NCBI GenBank assembly: GCA_044222395.1
Contig: JBGANK010000004.1
Coordinates: forward strand, 62,001-126,000
DNA from: JAEUMD01 sp044222395
Lineage (GTDB): Bacteria > Pseudomonadota > Alphaproteobacteria > Rhizobiales > Hyphomicrobiaceae
DNA: 64,000 nucleotides
Direction of reading: 5' to 3'
Part shown: piece by piece, positions 1 to 8,297 of the stretch
Layout of the letters: every line of letters starts with the position of its first letter
How positions within the stretch are numbered: the stretch's first letter is position 1
Translations under genes and position numbers: made by a program
The notes under the pieces: model-generated
What the model was told of the DNA's origin: nothing
Databases searched by the model: none
The model's input: only the letters and a program-made list of their open reading frames with translations

Positions 1-306
1 CGGGGCGTCCTGAGAATCAACTTCGTCAGCGATATGGCGCAGCTTGCCGAGATCAAGTCGGTGATACCTGCCGTACTGAAAATGCCTGAGTTTGACAGCG
101 GTGCGCGATACGGCGATTTCGTTCCTGGCGCCGATAAGGTTGCCGCGTACGGCATTGGCGGGTTGATAGCCGGAAAGGCCCTGTCCAAGGCTGGACTGCT
201 GGCCGTTCTGCTGGTCTTTCTCAAGAAGGGCTGGATCCTTATCTTGATGGCGCTGGCTGGAGCGGCAAAGTTTGTCGGCCGTGCATTCGGTAGGAAGGCC
301 GAGTAG
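1..306 (+). CDS. DUF2167 family membrane protein, C-terminal part
   Basis: The reading frame is open from the first base of the window, so this is the 3' end of a longer gene. The visible part matches the C-terminus of DUF2167 proteins: a soluble stretch ending near the phrase GARYGDFVPGADKVAAYG, followed by a glycine/alanine-rich hydrophobic region (IGGLIAGKALSKAGLLAVLL, then WILILMALAGAAKFV) that should form two membrane segments, and a basic tail. Family members are inner-membrane proteins of unknown function. An internal ATG at base 34 exists but has no convincing ribosome site and would remove conserved sequence. Confidence 0.7.
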   Translation, partial: RGVLRINFVSDMAQLAEIKSVIPAVLKMPEFDSGARYGDFVPGADKVAAYGIGGLIAGKALSKAGLLAVLLVFLKKGWILILMALAGAAKFVGRAFGRKAE

Positions 307-353
307 CTTCCGACCGAGCCCAAGGCCTCAGTCCGGGTCCTGGACATTCGAAG

Positions 354-390
354 CGCCCGCGAGATGATCTCGGGGGCGTTTCAGTTTTTT
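354..390 (+). terminator. Rho-independent terminator after the DUF2167 gene
   Basis: An 11-bp stem with one internal mismatch and a three-base loop (TGA) is followed by TTTCAGTTTTTT. It lies 48 bases after the DUF2167 stop and fits an intrinsic terminator. The remaining 277 bases to glyA hold no gene that I can support. Confidence 0.8.
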
Positions 391-667
391 GGCAGAAGCC
401 TTGGTGTTGCCGAAAGCCCGATCACGAATACTCGCAGAACGTTCGCGCGCCACCTCATCGAGCTTTCCTACCCCTCACGGTCAGCGCTGCCTATCCCAAT
501 GGACGGGCCTCGCGGCGTGGTGTCCCGAGCGCCTTGTTTCGCTTCTTTAGACTATGGTACGAAGGCGGACCTGAGCGGGGGCGGGCCATGCGCCAGCTGG
601 CCGTTCGAGCGCATTTCCGTCAACCATCCGCAACAATCAAAACCACCGAGAACGAGGAAATCGTCCC

Positions 668-1975
668 ATGTCGACAGCCAAGGCCGCGTATCCGGCGCCC
701 GCACAGTCGAAGTTCTTCACCGCGTCGCTCGCCGAGACCGATCCGGAAATGGCGTCCGCAATCGCCAAGGAGCTCGGCCGCCAGCAGCACGAGATCGAGC
801 TCATCGCCTCGGAAAACATCGTCTCCCGCGCGGTGCTCGATGCGGCCGGATCTGTGCTCACCAACAAGTACGCCGAAGGCTATCCGGGCAAGCGCTACTA
901 TGGCGGCTGCCAGTTCGTCGACATCGCCGAGACCCTGGCGATCGAGCGGGCCAAGAAGCTGTTTGGCTGCGGATTTGCCAACGTGCAGCCGAACTCGGGG
1001 AGCCAGGCCAACCAGGGCGTCTTCAATGCGCTGCTGAAGCCCGGCGACACGATCCTCGGCCTCAATCTCGCGCATGGCGGCCACCTGACGCACGGCGCGC
1101 CCGTCAACCAGTCGGGCAAGTGGTTCAAGGCGACCCACTACGAAGTGCGCAAGGACAGCCAGATCGTGCACATGGATGACGTGCGCAAGGCGGCCAAGGA
1201 GAACAAGCCGCAGCTCATCATCGCCGGCGGCTCGGCCTATCCGCGCACGATCGACTTCGCCGAGTTCCGCAAGATCGCGGACGAGGTCGGCGCCGTCTTC
1301 ATGGTCGACATGGCGCACTTCGCCGGCTTGGTCGCCGCGGGGCTTTATCCGAACCCGTTCCCGCATGCGCATGTCGTGACGACGACCACGCACAAGACGC
1401 TGCGCGGACCGCGCGGCGGCATGATCCTGACCAACGACGAGGACATCGCCAAGAAGATCAACTCGGCGATCTTCCCCGGCATCCAGGGCGGGCCGCTCAT
1501 GCATGTGATCGCCGGCAAGGCGGTGGCGTTCGGCGAGGCGCTGCAGCCGGAGTTCAAGCTTTACGCGAAGAACGTGATGGCGAATGCGAAGGCGATGGGC
1601 GAAGTGCTGGTGCAGGCGGGCTTTGCGCTCGTCTCGGGCGGTACGGATTCGCACCTGATCCTGGTCGACCTGAGACCGAAGAAGCTGACCGGCAACGTGT
1701 CGGAGAAGGCGCTCGGCCGCGCCAACATCACCGTCAACAAGAACGGCGTGCCGTTCGATCCGGAAAAGCCGATGGTGACAAGCGGCATCCGGCTCGGCTC
1801 ACCCGCCGGCACGACGCGCGGCTTCGGCGTTGCCGAGTTCCAGGAGATCGGCCGCATGATCGCGGAAGTGCTGGATGGTCTTGCCAAGAATGGCGAGGAG
1901 GGCAACGCCCAGGTCGAAGCCAAGGTGCGCGCCCAGGCGATCGCGCTATGCGACCGCTTCCCGATCTACGCTTGA
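668..1975 (+). CDS. glyA: Serine hydroxymethyltransferase
   Basis: Cytosolic PLP enzyme that interconverts serine plus tetrahydrofolate with glycine plus 5,10-methylene-tetrahydrofolate, the main source of one-carbon units. At 435 residues it has the usual bacterial length. Visible signatures are the N-terminal IELIASENIVS, the substrate-region motif KYAEGYPGKRYYGG, and the PLP-lysine motif TTTTHKTLRGPRGG with the Schiff-base lysine at residue 243. GAGGAA eight bases before the ATG supports the start. It is followed by its own terminator and then nrdR, the usual alphaproteobacterial order. Confidence 0.98.
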   Translation: MSTAKAAYPAPAQSKFFTASLAETDPEMASAIAKELGRQQHEIELIASENIVSRAVLDAAGSVLTNKYAEGYPGKRYYGGCQFVDIAETLAIERAKKLFGCGFANVQPNSGSQANQGVFNALLKPGDTILGLNLAHGGHLTHGAPVNQSGKWFKATHYEVRKDSQIVHMDDVRKAAKENKPQLIIAGGSAYPRTIDFAEFRKIADEVGAVFMVDMAHFAGLVAAGLYPNPFPHAHVVTTTTHKTLRGPRGGMILTNDEDIAKKINSAIFPGIQGGPLMHVIAGKAVAFGEALQPEFKLYAKNVMANAKAMGEVLVQAGFALVSGGTDSHLILVDLRPKKLTGNVSEKALGRANITVNKNGVPFDPEKPMVTSGIRLGSPAGTTRGFGVAEFQEIGRMIAEVLDGLAKNGEEGNAQVEAKVRAQAIALCDRFPIYA

Positions 1976-2014
1976 TCTTCGCTTGATCGAAGGGGCCGGG
2001 TAGGCTCTAAACAT

Positions 2015-2048
2015 GGCGCCGGCAGGGATACTCTGCGGGCGCCTTTTT
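2015..2048 (+). terminator. Rho-independent terminator after glyA
   Basis: GGCGCC pairs with GGCGCC around an inner GGCAG/CTGCG stem, immediately followed by TTTTT. It separates glyA from nrdR and the riboflavin operon, so nrdR needs its own promoter or read-through. Confidence 0.8.
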
Positions 2049-2067
2049 CATTTCCGGAGCTGCACAG

Positions 2068-2610
2068 ATGCGCTGCCCCTATTGCGCGGGTGAGAACACG
2101 CAAGTGAAAGACAGCCGGCCGACGGAGGAGAATGCCGCCATCCGACGCCGACGCGTCTGCCCCGACTGCGGCGGGCGCTTTACCACGTTCGAGCGGGTGC
2201 AGCTGCGCGAGCTGATCGTCGTCAAGCGGTCAGGGCGCAAGGTGCCGTTCGATCGCAACAAGCTCGCCAACTCCGTCATCATCGCGTTGAGGAAACGCAA
2301 CATCGACCAGGAGCGGGTGGAGCGCATGATCTCCGGCATCGTGCGGCAGCTCGAAAGCCTGGGTGAGGTCGAGGTTCCTTCGGAGCAGATCGGCGAACTG
2401 GTCATGGAAGCGCTGCGCGGGCTCGATCCGGTTGCCTATGTGCGCTTCGCCTCGGTCTACCGCGATTTCCGCGAGGCGTCCGACTTCGCAGCTGTGCTGG
2501 GCGAGATCGCCGGCAAGCCCGGTTCTGTTGCGGGAGGAGGGCAACCGGGAGGGCGGCGGGATGACGACTGGCCGCCAGCCGTGCCTTCGCCCGCCGGCAA
2601 GAAGCATTGA
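2068..2610 (+). CDS. nrdR: Transcriptional repressor NrdR
   Basis: Zinc-ribbon/ATP-cone repressor of ribonucleotide reductase genes; it senses ATP/dATP and binds NrdR boxes. The zinc ribbon is visible as Cys3, Cys6, Cys31 and Cys34 (MRCPYC and VCPDCGGRFTTFER). The ATP cone follows from about residue 46 (VVKRSGRKVPFDRNKLANS) to about residue 136 (YVRFASVYRDF). The extra 30 residues at the C-terminus are Gly/Pro-rich and look disordered. Its stop overlaps possible upstream starts of ribD. Confidence 0.97.
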   Translation: MRCPYCAGENTQVKDSRPTEENAAIRRRRVCPDCGGRFTTFERVQLRELIVVKRSGRKVPFDRNKLANSVIIALRKRNIDQERVERMISGIVRQLESLGEVEVPSEQIGELVMEALRGLDPVAYVRFASVYRDFREASDFAAVLGEIAGKPGSVAGGGQPGGRRDDDWPPAVPSPAGKKH

Positions 2611-2684
2611 CGTCGATGCCGCCGCGTGAGCCGCCTCCATTTTGCGCGTCGAGCGCGCCTGACCACGGGGGCGGCGGCAGTTCG

Positions 2685-3884
2685 ATGCGCGGGAACGACA
2701 AGTCTCCGGCCGACCAGGCCGCGTTTGATCACGCGATGATGGGCATCGCGCTTCGGATGGCGCGGCGTGGTCTCGGTCAGACGGCACCCAATCCTTCGGT
2801 GGGAGCTGTGATCGCCGACGAGCAGACCGGCGAAGTGATCGCGCGCGCCGTCACAGCACCCGGCGGGCGGCCGCATGCGGAGCCGATTGCCATCGCTGCG
2901 GCAGGGGAGCGCGCGCGCGGCAAGTCCATGTATGTGACGCTCGAACCGTGCTCGCATCACGGGCGTACACCGCCATGCTCGGATGCGGTGGCGGCGGCTG
3001 GGCTGTCGCGTGTCGTGGTGGCGCTGACCGATCCCGATCCGCGCGTGTCCGGGCGCGGGCTCAGCCAATTGCGTGCAGCAGGCATCGCGGTGACGCGAGG
3101 AGTGCGTGCGGAAGAAGCGCACTGGCTGACGCGCGGACATATCGTGCGGGTGACGGAGCGGCGTCCGTTCGTGCAGCTCAAGGTGGCGCTGGGAAGCGAT
3201 GGCAATGTACCGCGTGGGCAAGCCGGCCAACCGGTGTTCGTCACGGGTGAAGTGGCGCGGGCCGCGGGGCATCTGATGCGGGCGGAGGCCGATGCGATCC
3301 TGATCGGGCATGGCACGCTGCGCGACGATGATCCTGATCTGACCTGCCGCTTGCCGGGCCTGGCGCATCGCTCGCCAATTCGGATCGTGATGGCGACCGA
3401 TCTTACTGGCGTGGAACTGAGCCGGCTCGTTCGCACCGCGCGCAGCGTGCCCGTGCGGTTGATGACGACCGCGCGGGCGGCGGATCACAGACCTGACGTG
3501 ATGGCTGCGCTCGCGGGCGCAGGTGTGACAGTCGATGCCGTGCGCGCCGTGGGTGATCGCATCTGGTTGCCGTCCGTGCTGGAGCGTCTTGCGGAACTGG
3601 GCATCACGCGGCTTCTGGTCGAGGGCGGCCCTTCGGTGTGGCACTCCTTCGCCCGGCATGGCCTTTACGATGAGGTGGTGCTGTTTCGTGCCCGGCAATC
3701 CAGCGGCGAGGGTTCGTTGGAGCCCGTCAGCATTGCCAGTGCCGCCGCCGATCTGGAACGCGAGGCCGGAGTCGCCAATCTCAGCCTGACCCTGCATCGT
3801 AACCTCGGTCGCGACGACATGCTGGTCTTCCGGCAGCCTTTGCGCCACAACACGCCTGCCGGACGGACGTCCGGCAGCACTTGA
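2685..3884 (+). CDS. ribD: Bifunctional riboflavin biosynthesis deaminase/reductase RibD
   Basis: Performs the second and third steps of riboflavin synthesis: deamination of the pyrimidinone ribosylamine phosphate, then reduction of the sugar. The N-terminal zinc deaminase shows H-A-E (His64, Glu66) and PCSHHGRTPPC (Cys89, Cys98). The C-terminal half is a DHFR-like reductase (FVQLKVALGSDG, ADAILIGHGTLRDDDP, LLVEGGPSVWHSF). I chose the ATG that leaves 13 residues before the first conserved helix. In-frame TTG (2607) and ATG (2616) starts would add an unconserved Pro/Gly-rich leader but cannot be excluded. Confidence 0.95.
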   Translation: MRGNDKSPADQAAFDHAMMGIALRMARRGLGQTAPNPSVGAVIADEQTGEVIARAVTAPGGRPHAEPIAIAAAGERARGKSMYVTLEPCSHHGRTPPCSDAVAAAGLSRVVVALTDPDPRVSGRGLSQLRAAGIAVTRGVRAEEAHWLTRGHIVRVTERRPFVQLKVALGSDGNVPRGQAGQPVFVTGEVARAAGHLMRAEADAILIGHGTLRDDDPDLTCRLPGLAHRSPIRIVMATDLTGVELSRLVRTARSVPVRLMTTARAADHRPDVMAALAGAGVTVDAVRAVGDRIWLPSVLERLAELGITRLLVEGGPSVWHSFARHGLYDEVVLFRARQSSGEGSLEPVSIASAAADLEREAGVANLSLTLHRNLGRDDMLVFRQPLRHNTPAGRTSGST

Positions 3885-3896
3885 GGAACTCGCGTC

Positions 3897-4496
3897 ATGT
3901 TTACTGGTCTCGTTTCGGATATCGGCGAAGTCGTGTTTCGTGCCGGCGGCAATTTCACGATCGAATCCGCCTATGATCCTGCGACCATACCGGTCGGCGC
4001 TTCGATCGCCTGCGATGGCGTATGCCTGACGGTGACAAGTGTCGGGCCGTCGGCGCTGGGAAAAGGCAGCCGCTTCACCGTCGACGTGTCAAACGAGACG
4101 CTGGCGAAGACGACGCTCGATGGCTGGAGGTCGGGGCGCGCGATCAACCTGGAACGGCCGTTGACGATGGGCGACGAGCTTGGCGGACATATCGTCACGG
4201 GCCATGTCGACGGGCGGGCGCGGATCGTCGATATCGCCGAGGACGGAGAGTGTCGGCGATTCCTGCTCGACGCGCCCGAGCACCTCGCCATGTACATCGC
4301 ACCCAAAGGCTCGGTTGCACTCGACGGCACGTCGCTTACCGTTAACGAGGTGGCCGGCACGCGGTTTGGCGTCAACCTCATCCCTCATACCTTGACCGCG
4401 ACCACCTGGGGGCGCAAAAAGCCGGGCGACGAGGTCAACCTCGAGGTCGATTTGTTCGCGCGCTACGTGGCGCGCCTGATGGAGTTCCGTCCGTGA
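3897..4496 (+). CDS. ribE: Riboflavin synthase, alpha subunit
   Basis: Catalyses dismutation of two 6,7-dimethyl-8-ribityllumazine molecules to riboflavin, the last step of the pathway. It starts with the invariant MFTGLVSDIGEV and contains the two homologous lumazine-binding barrels, the second around MGDELGGHIVTGHVDG and GSVALDGTSLTVNEV. Length (199 residues) is normal. It follows ribD by 12 bases, and its stop overlaps the next start by four bases, so translation is probably coupled to ribB. Confidence 0.97.
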   Translation: MFTGLVSDIGEVVFRAGGNFTIESAYDPATIPVGASIACDGVCLTVTSVGPSALGKGSRFTVDVSNETLAKTTLDGWRSGRAINLERPLTMGDELGGHIVTGHVDGRARIVDIAEDGECRRFLLDAPEHLAMYIAPKGSVALDGTSLTVNEVAGTRFGVNLIPHTLTATTWGRKKPGDEVNLEVDLFARYVARLMEFRP

Positions 4497-5692
4497 ACGA
4501 AGCGCGCAGCAAAGGCGTGGCAAAAAAGGGCGCCGTGACGAAGCCTTCGACAAAGAAGGTGGCGGTGCGGGTCGACGCCCGCCCGCCCGCTGATCATGCG
4601 TCGACCACGGAGATCATCGAGGAGCTTCGCAACGGGCGCATGGTGGTTCTGGTCGATGCTGACGACCGGGAGAACGAGGGCGATCTCATCATCCCGGCGC
4701 AGATGGCGACGCCCGATGCGATCAACTTCATGGCCAAGCATGGCCGCGGACTGGTCTGTCTCGCTCTTACGCATCGCCGCGCCAACGAGCTCAAGCTGGA
4801 GGCGATGGTCCGGCACAATGCTTCTCGCAACCGCACCGCCTTCACGGTGTCGATCGAGGCGAAAGAGGGAATATCGACCGGCATCTCGGCGCACGACCGC
4901 GCGCGGACCATCGCAACCGCGATCGACCCCGAAAAAACCGCCGATGACATCGTATCACCGGGTCACGTGTTTCCGCTGGTGGCGCGTGACGGCGGCGTGC
5001 TGATCCGCGCCGGCCATACCGAGGCGAGCGTCGATCTGGCGCGGCTGGCGGGGCTGTCTCCGGCGGCTGTGATCTGCGAGATCATGAACGACGACGGCAC
5101 CATGGCGCGCATGGCCGATCTCATTCAATTCGCGAACACGCACAGGCTCAAGATCGGCACCATCGAGGACCTGATTGCCTACCGGCTGCGACACGACACG
5201 ATCGTGCGGCGCGTGGCGTGCAAGCCCGTGACGTCCAACTTCGGCGGCGATTTCGACTTGTGCGTTTACGAGACGACGGTGGAGCCCGGCGAGCATATCG
5301 CGCTCGTCAAGGGCGACGTGTCCAACGGGGAACCGGTGCTGGTGCGCGTGCATGCGGTCGATCCGATGCTCGATCTGGTCGGGGTCGGCTACGACTCGGG
5401 TGTGCACATGATCGAGCGGACCATGAAGGAGATCGATGCGGAGGGGCGCGGCGTGATCGTGGTGCTGCGCGATCTCGATCCCAAATTTCTGTCCGAGCGG
5501 CTCTACGACAATCCACGTCGCAACAAGACGCAGCGCGGCGAGCGGCCGCTGGTCGAGATCGGCTTCGGCTCGCAGATTTTGCGCGATCTTGGTGTCTCCG
5601 ACATGATCCTGCTCACCAACTCGCCCGAGCACAAATACGTCGGCCTTGAGGCATTCGGCCTCAGGATCGTCGGCACGCGCAAGATCGGGTGA
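4493..5692 (+). CDS. ribB: 3,4-dihydroxy-2-butanone 4-phosphate synthase with a degenerate GTP cyclohydrolase II domain
   Basis: The N-terminal half (about residues 40-240) makes dihydroxybutanone phosphate from ribulose 5-phosphate. Its catalytic motifs are intact: DDRENEGDLIIPAQ, GISAHDRARTI, and the substrate loop HTEASVDLARLAGL. The C-terminal half has the RibA fold by position, but the three zinc cysteines of RibA are absent: the expected HSECxTGD...RCDCG region reads HAVDPMLDLVGVGYDSG. The arginine-rich catalytic motif is also lost. GTP cyclohydrolase activity is therefore unlikely, and a separate ribA should exist elsewhere. This degeneration is known in alphaproteobacterial RibBA-like proteins. 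Confidence 0.95.
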   Translation: MNEARSKGVAKKGAVTKPSTKKVAVRVDARPPADHASTTEIIEELRNGRMVVLVDADDRENEGDLIIPAQMATPDAINFMAKHGRGLVCLALTHRRANELKLEAMVRHNASRNRTAFTVSIEAKEGISTGISAHDRARTIATAIDPEKTADDIVSPGHVFPLVARDGGVLIRAGHTEASVDLARLAGLSPAAVICEIMNDDGTMARMADLIQFANTHRLKIGTIEDLIAYRLRHDTIVRRVACKPVTSNFGGDFDLCVYETTVEPGEHIALVKGDVSNGEPVLVRVHAVDPMLDLVGVGYDSGVHMIERTMKEIDAEGRGVIVVLRDLDPKFLSERLYDNPRRNKTQRGERPLVEIGFGSQILRDLGVSDMILLTNSPEHKYVGLEAFGLRIVGTRKIG

Positions 5693-5698
5693 TCGGAC

Positions 5699-6211
5699 AT
5701 GGTGCAGGTGAAGCCGAAATCCGGCGAAGGGCAAGCTGCCGACAATCGCTTTCAGGGCGCGCGCATCCTGATCATCGAAGCGCGCTTCTACGAAGCGATC
5801 GCCGATGAGCTGTTCGAAGGTGCCGAAGCCGAGATCACCGCGCAAGGCGCGACTTATGAGCGCGTGGTGGTGCCCGGTGCGCTTGAGATTCCCCAGGTGC
5901 TCGTTGCCGCAGTGGCAGCAGGTCGCTTCGACGAGGGTGTGGCCTTGTATGACGGCGTTGTCGCGCTGGGCTGTGTCATCCGCGGCGAGACATCGCATTA
6001 CGACATCGTCGTCAACAATGCCAATCATTGGCTGATGGAGGTGGCGATCAGCCAGGCGATTCCGGTCGGCAATGGCATTCTGACGGTCGACACCGAGGAG
6101 CAGGCCCATGCACGCGCCCGCGGCGGGCGCAGCGGCAAGGGCGGTGATGCGGCACGCGCGTGCTTCGCGTTGATCGAAGCGTCGCGGCGGTTCCAGGACG
6201 AGGAGCCATGA
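5699..6211 (+). CDS. ribH: 6,7-dimethyl-8-ribityllumazine synthase
   Basis: Condenses the RibD product (after dephosphorylation) with dihydroxybutanone phosphate to form lumazine, the RibE substrate. Diagnostic motifs are VVVPGALEIPQVL and GCVIRGETSHYDIV, the latter carrying the catalytic histidine, plus IPVGNGILTVDTEEQA. At 170 residues it has slightly extended ends. It starts six bases after ribB and its stop overlaps the nusB start in ATGA. Confidence 0.96.
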   Translation: MVQVKPKSGEGQAADNRFQGARILIIEARFYEAIADELFEGAEAEITAQGATYERVVVPGALEIPQVLVAAVAAGRFDEGVALYDGVVALGCVIRGETSHYDIVVNNANHWLMEVAISQAIPVGNGILTVDTEEQAHARARGGRSGKGGDAARACFALIEASRRFQDEEP

Positions 6212-6708
6212 CCACGCGGGGCAAGACCAGCACGGGACGCGGAGCGCGGTCTTGTGCGCGTGTCGCGGCCGTGCAGGCGCTCTACCAGATGGACATGGCA
6301 GGCACTGACTTGAACGAGGTGATCCGCGAGTTCGAGACGTTGCGGTTTTCCTCAGGTGACGCTGAATCGATCGGCGAGGCCGACGTGCAGTTCTTTGCCG
6401 ATATCCTGCGCGGTGTGGTGCGGCGGCAGCGCGACATCGATCCGGCCGTCGACGAGCAACTTGCCACCGGATGGCGGCTGGTGCGGGTCGATTCAATCCT
6501 GCGGGCGATCCTGCGCGGGGGTACGTTCGAGCTGATGGAACGCAGCGACGTGCCGGCCCGCGTGGTGATCAACGAGTATATCGAGGTGGCGCACGCCTTC
6601 TTCGACGGCGAGGAGCCCAAGGTCGTCAACGGCGTGCTCGACCGGCTGGCGCGGCGGCTGAGGCCGAAGGAATTCGAGGCTCGCGCAGCCGACGCTGCTG
6701 AACGGTGA
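6208..6708 (+). CDS. nusB: Transcription antitermination factor NusB
   Basis: RNA-binding antitermination protein that, with NusE/S10, binds boxA in rRNA leaders. The all-helical NusB family is recognisable from ARVAAVQALYQMDMAG at the N-terminus, VDSILRAILRGGTFEL in the middle, and VVINEYIEVAHAFFDGEEPKVVNGVLDR (read here as two adjoining segments) near the C-terminus. AGGAG three bases before the ATG, and the four-base overlap with ribH, decide this start over an upstream in-frame ATG inside ribH. Length is 166 residues. Confidence 0.95.
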   Translation: MTTRGKTSTGRGARSCARVAAVQALYQMDMAGTDLNEVIREFETLRFSSGDAESIGEADVQFFADILRGVVRRQRDIDPAVDEQLATGWRLVRVDSILRAILRGGTFELMERSDVPARVVINEYIEVAHAFFDGEEPKVVNGVLDRLARRLRPKEFEARAADAAER

Positions 6709-6781
6709 ATGCGGGGTCTGCCGCGTTCGGGAAAGCTCAGCAGGCATGCGACATCAGGGTCGGCGCGACTAGGACACCGGC

Positions 6782-7780
6782 ATGGGCGTTGACGATCAGC
6801 TCGACGGCGAGGTCGCCATTATCGCGGAGTTCCTGGCTCCGCTCACCGGAGGCGATGCTGGCGCGGCAGGGCTTCTCGACGATGTCGCGACGCTGACGCC
6901 AGAACCTGGAATCGATCTGGTGGTGACCACCGATAGCCTTATCGAGGGCGTGCACTTTCTTGCCGGTGACATTCCTTCATTCAAGGCCGTCGCGGTCAAC
7001 ATCTCCGATCTCATTGCCAAGGGTGCCACGCCGCGCGCCTACCTGTTGACGCTGGCGCTGTCGGACAAGCCGACGCGGCAATTCATGGCGCAATTGGTCG
7101 AAGGGCTAGCGGCATCGCAACAGGCTTTTGGGTGCCGGCTCATTGGCGGCGATACCGATCGGACCCCGGGACCTTTCACGCTGACTGTCACGGCGATCGG
7201 CGAGATCGGCAGAGGCAGGATCGTGCGCCGCGACGGCGCCCGCGCTGGCGATCTCCTGGTCGTGACGGGAACGATCGGGGACGCTGCCTTGGGCCTCGCC
7301 CTGCGCAAGGAGCCGTCGCTTGCCGGTCGCGCAGGACTTTCGCGCGACACGGCAGCGGGCCTCATCGCACGATTCGACAGGCCGGTTCCGCGTCTGGAGG
7401 CCGCGCAACTCGTCAGTGAATTCGCGCATGCGGCGATGGATGTTTCGGACGGGCTGGTGAAAGATCTGGAACGGCTGGTCGCGACGTCAGGTGCTGGCGC
7501 GGATGTCAATGTCGACAGGATTCCAATTTCGCCGGGTGCGCGAGCCATGCTGGATCGGGGTGTTTGCGATCTGGCGGCTCTGATTGGCGGTGGCGAGGAC
7601 TACGAGGTGTTGATGGCGATCGCCCCCGAGCGGTGGGCCGACGTGCGAACGCGCGCGGACGCGCTGGGCGTCCCAGTGACGCAGATTGGCTCTGTCCGAG
7701 CGCAGACGGGTATCGCCTGGCGGAACGCCGCAGGACACGAGTTCACACTCGGACGGCGAGGTTGGGACCACTTCCGGTAG
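6782..7780 (+). CDS. thiL: Thiamine-monophosphate kinase
   Basis: Phosphorylates thiamine monophosphate to the active cofactor thiamine diphosphate. Family signatures are DDVATL near the N-terminus, the magnesium-binding VVTTDSLIEGVHF, NISDLIAKGATPRAYLLTLA, LIGGDTDRTPGPFTLTVTAIG and AAMDVSDGLVKDLERL. Length (332 residues) fits. The position after nusB is conserved in many alphaproteobacteria. The 73-base spacer from nusB contains AGGA before the ATG. Confidence 0.96.
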   Translation: MGVDDQLDGEVAIIAEFLAPLTGGDAGAAGLLDDVATLTPEPGIDLVVTTDSLIEGVHFLAGDIPSFKAVAVNISDLIAKGATPRAYLLTLALSDKPTRQFMAQLVEGLAASQQAFGCRLIGGDTDRTPGPFTLTVTAIGEIGRGRIVRRDGARAGDLLVVTGTIGDAALGLALRKEPSLAGRAGLSRDTAAGLIARFDRPVPRLEAAQLVSEFAHAAMDVSDGLVKDLERLVATSGAGADVNVDRIPISPGARAMLDRGVCDLAALIGGGEDYEVLMAIAPERWADVRTRADALGVPVTQIGSVRAQTGIAWRNAAGHEFTLGRRGWDHFR

Positions 7781-8297
7781 GCGGTGCAAACGATCGGTAG
7801 CTTGCTGACGGTTCGGCTAATGCGTGCGTTGGGCAACAGGCATGCTGTATTGTGGCCACAAGCTTGCGGAATTGCAGGCCCCGCGTGTCTTCAAGGGTTG
7901 GGAATGTGTCTTTCTTTGGCCATATCCGTTGTCCCTAGAGTGCTATGTAGGCTCTGGTAGCGCGCTTGCGTCATGCAGGGTCACAGGATGGTTGCGCGAC
8001 TCGAAGGAGTCGCCGCATGTGTCGGCTCGCATTTCCTTCGCCGTCGGCTGTGACTGGTGCTGCCCGGAACGGGTTCATCTCACTGGAGTCGATCGATTGG
8101 ATGTGGCCTTCACTAGGCATTTGATCGAGAGACTGTTTGACGCTCTCGCCAGAACCATGACGGGTTCGGGATGGGGTGGTCAGGCTCTCGTGTGATAGTA
8201 GGAGATGGGAGCCTGCACCGGGTCGATTCCGGGTTGCAGTTGGATGCGCTGATGGGTGGCAACTCTGGCGGGCATCGGTAATTCGGAGAAGGTGCGG
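7781..8297. other. Intergenic region between thiL and the L,D-transpeptidase gene
   Basis: No conserved gene is visible in these 517 bases. The region probably carries the promoter of the transpeptidase gene. It contains one very short reading frame with a strong ribosome site, listed separately. Confidence 0.5.
8017..8124 (+). CDS. Possible 35-residue small ORF
   Basis: A 35-codon frame starts MCRLAFPSPSAVTGAARNG and ends LGI. GAAGGAG lies seven bases before its ATG, a much better ribosome site than most true genes here. There is no membrane segment or recognisable motif, and I know of no homologue. It could be a leader peptide upstream of the transpeptidase gene, or chance. Confidence 0.2.
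   Translation: MCRLAFPSPSAVTGAARNGFISLESIDWMWPSLGI

Noticed and set aside
1976..2067. Possible riboswitch between glyA and nrdR
   Set aside because: The structure is a simple terminator hairpin with a T-run; no FMN, glycine or ZTP aptamer pattern could be recognised.
8157..8215. GTTCGGGATGGGG resembling the complement of a 5S rRNA segment
   Set aside because: The match is only about 13 bases and the flanks do not fold or align as 5S rRNA.
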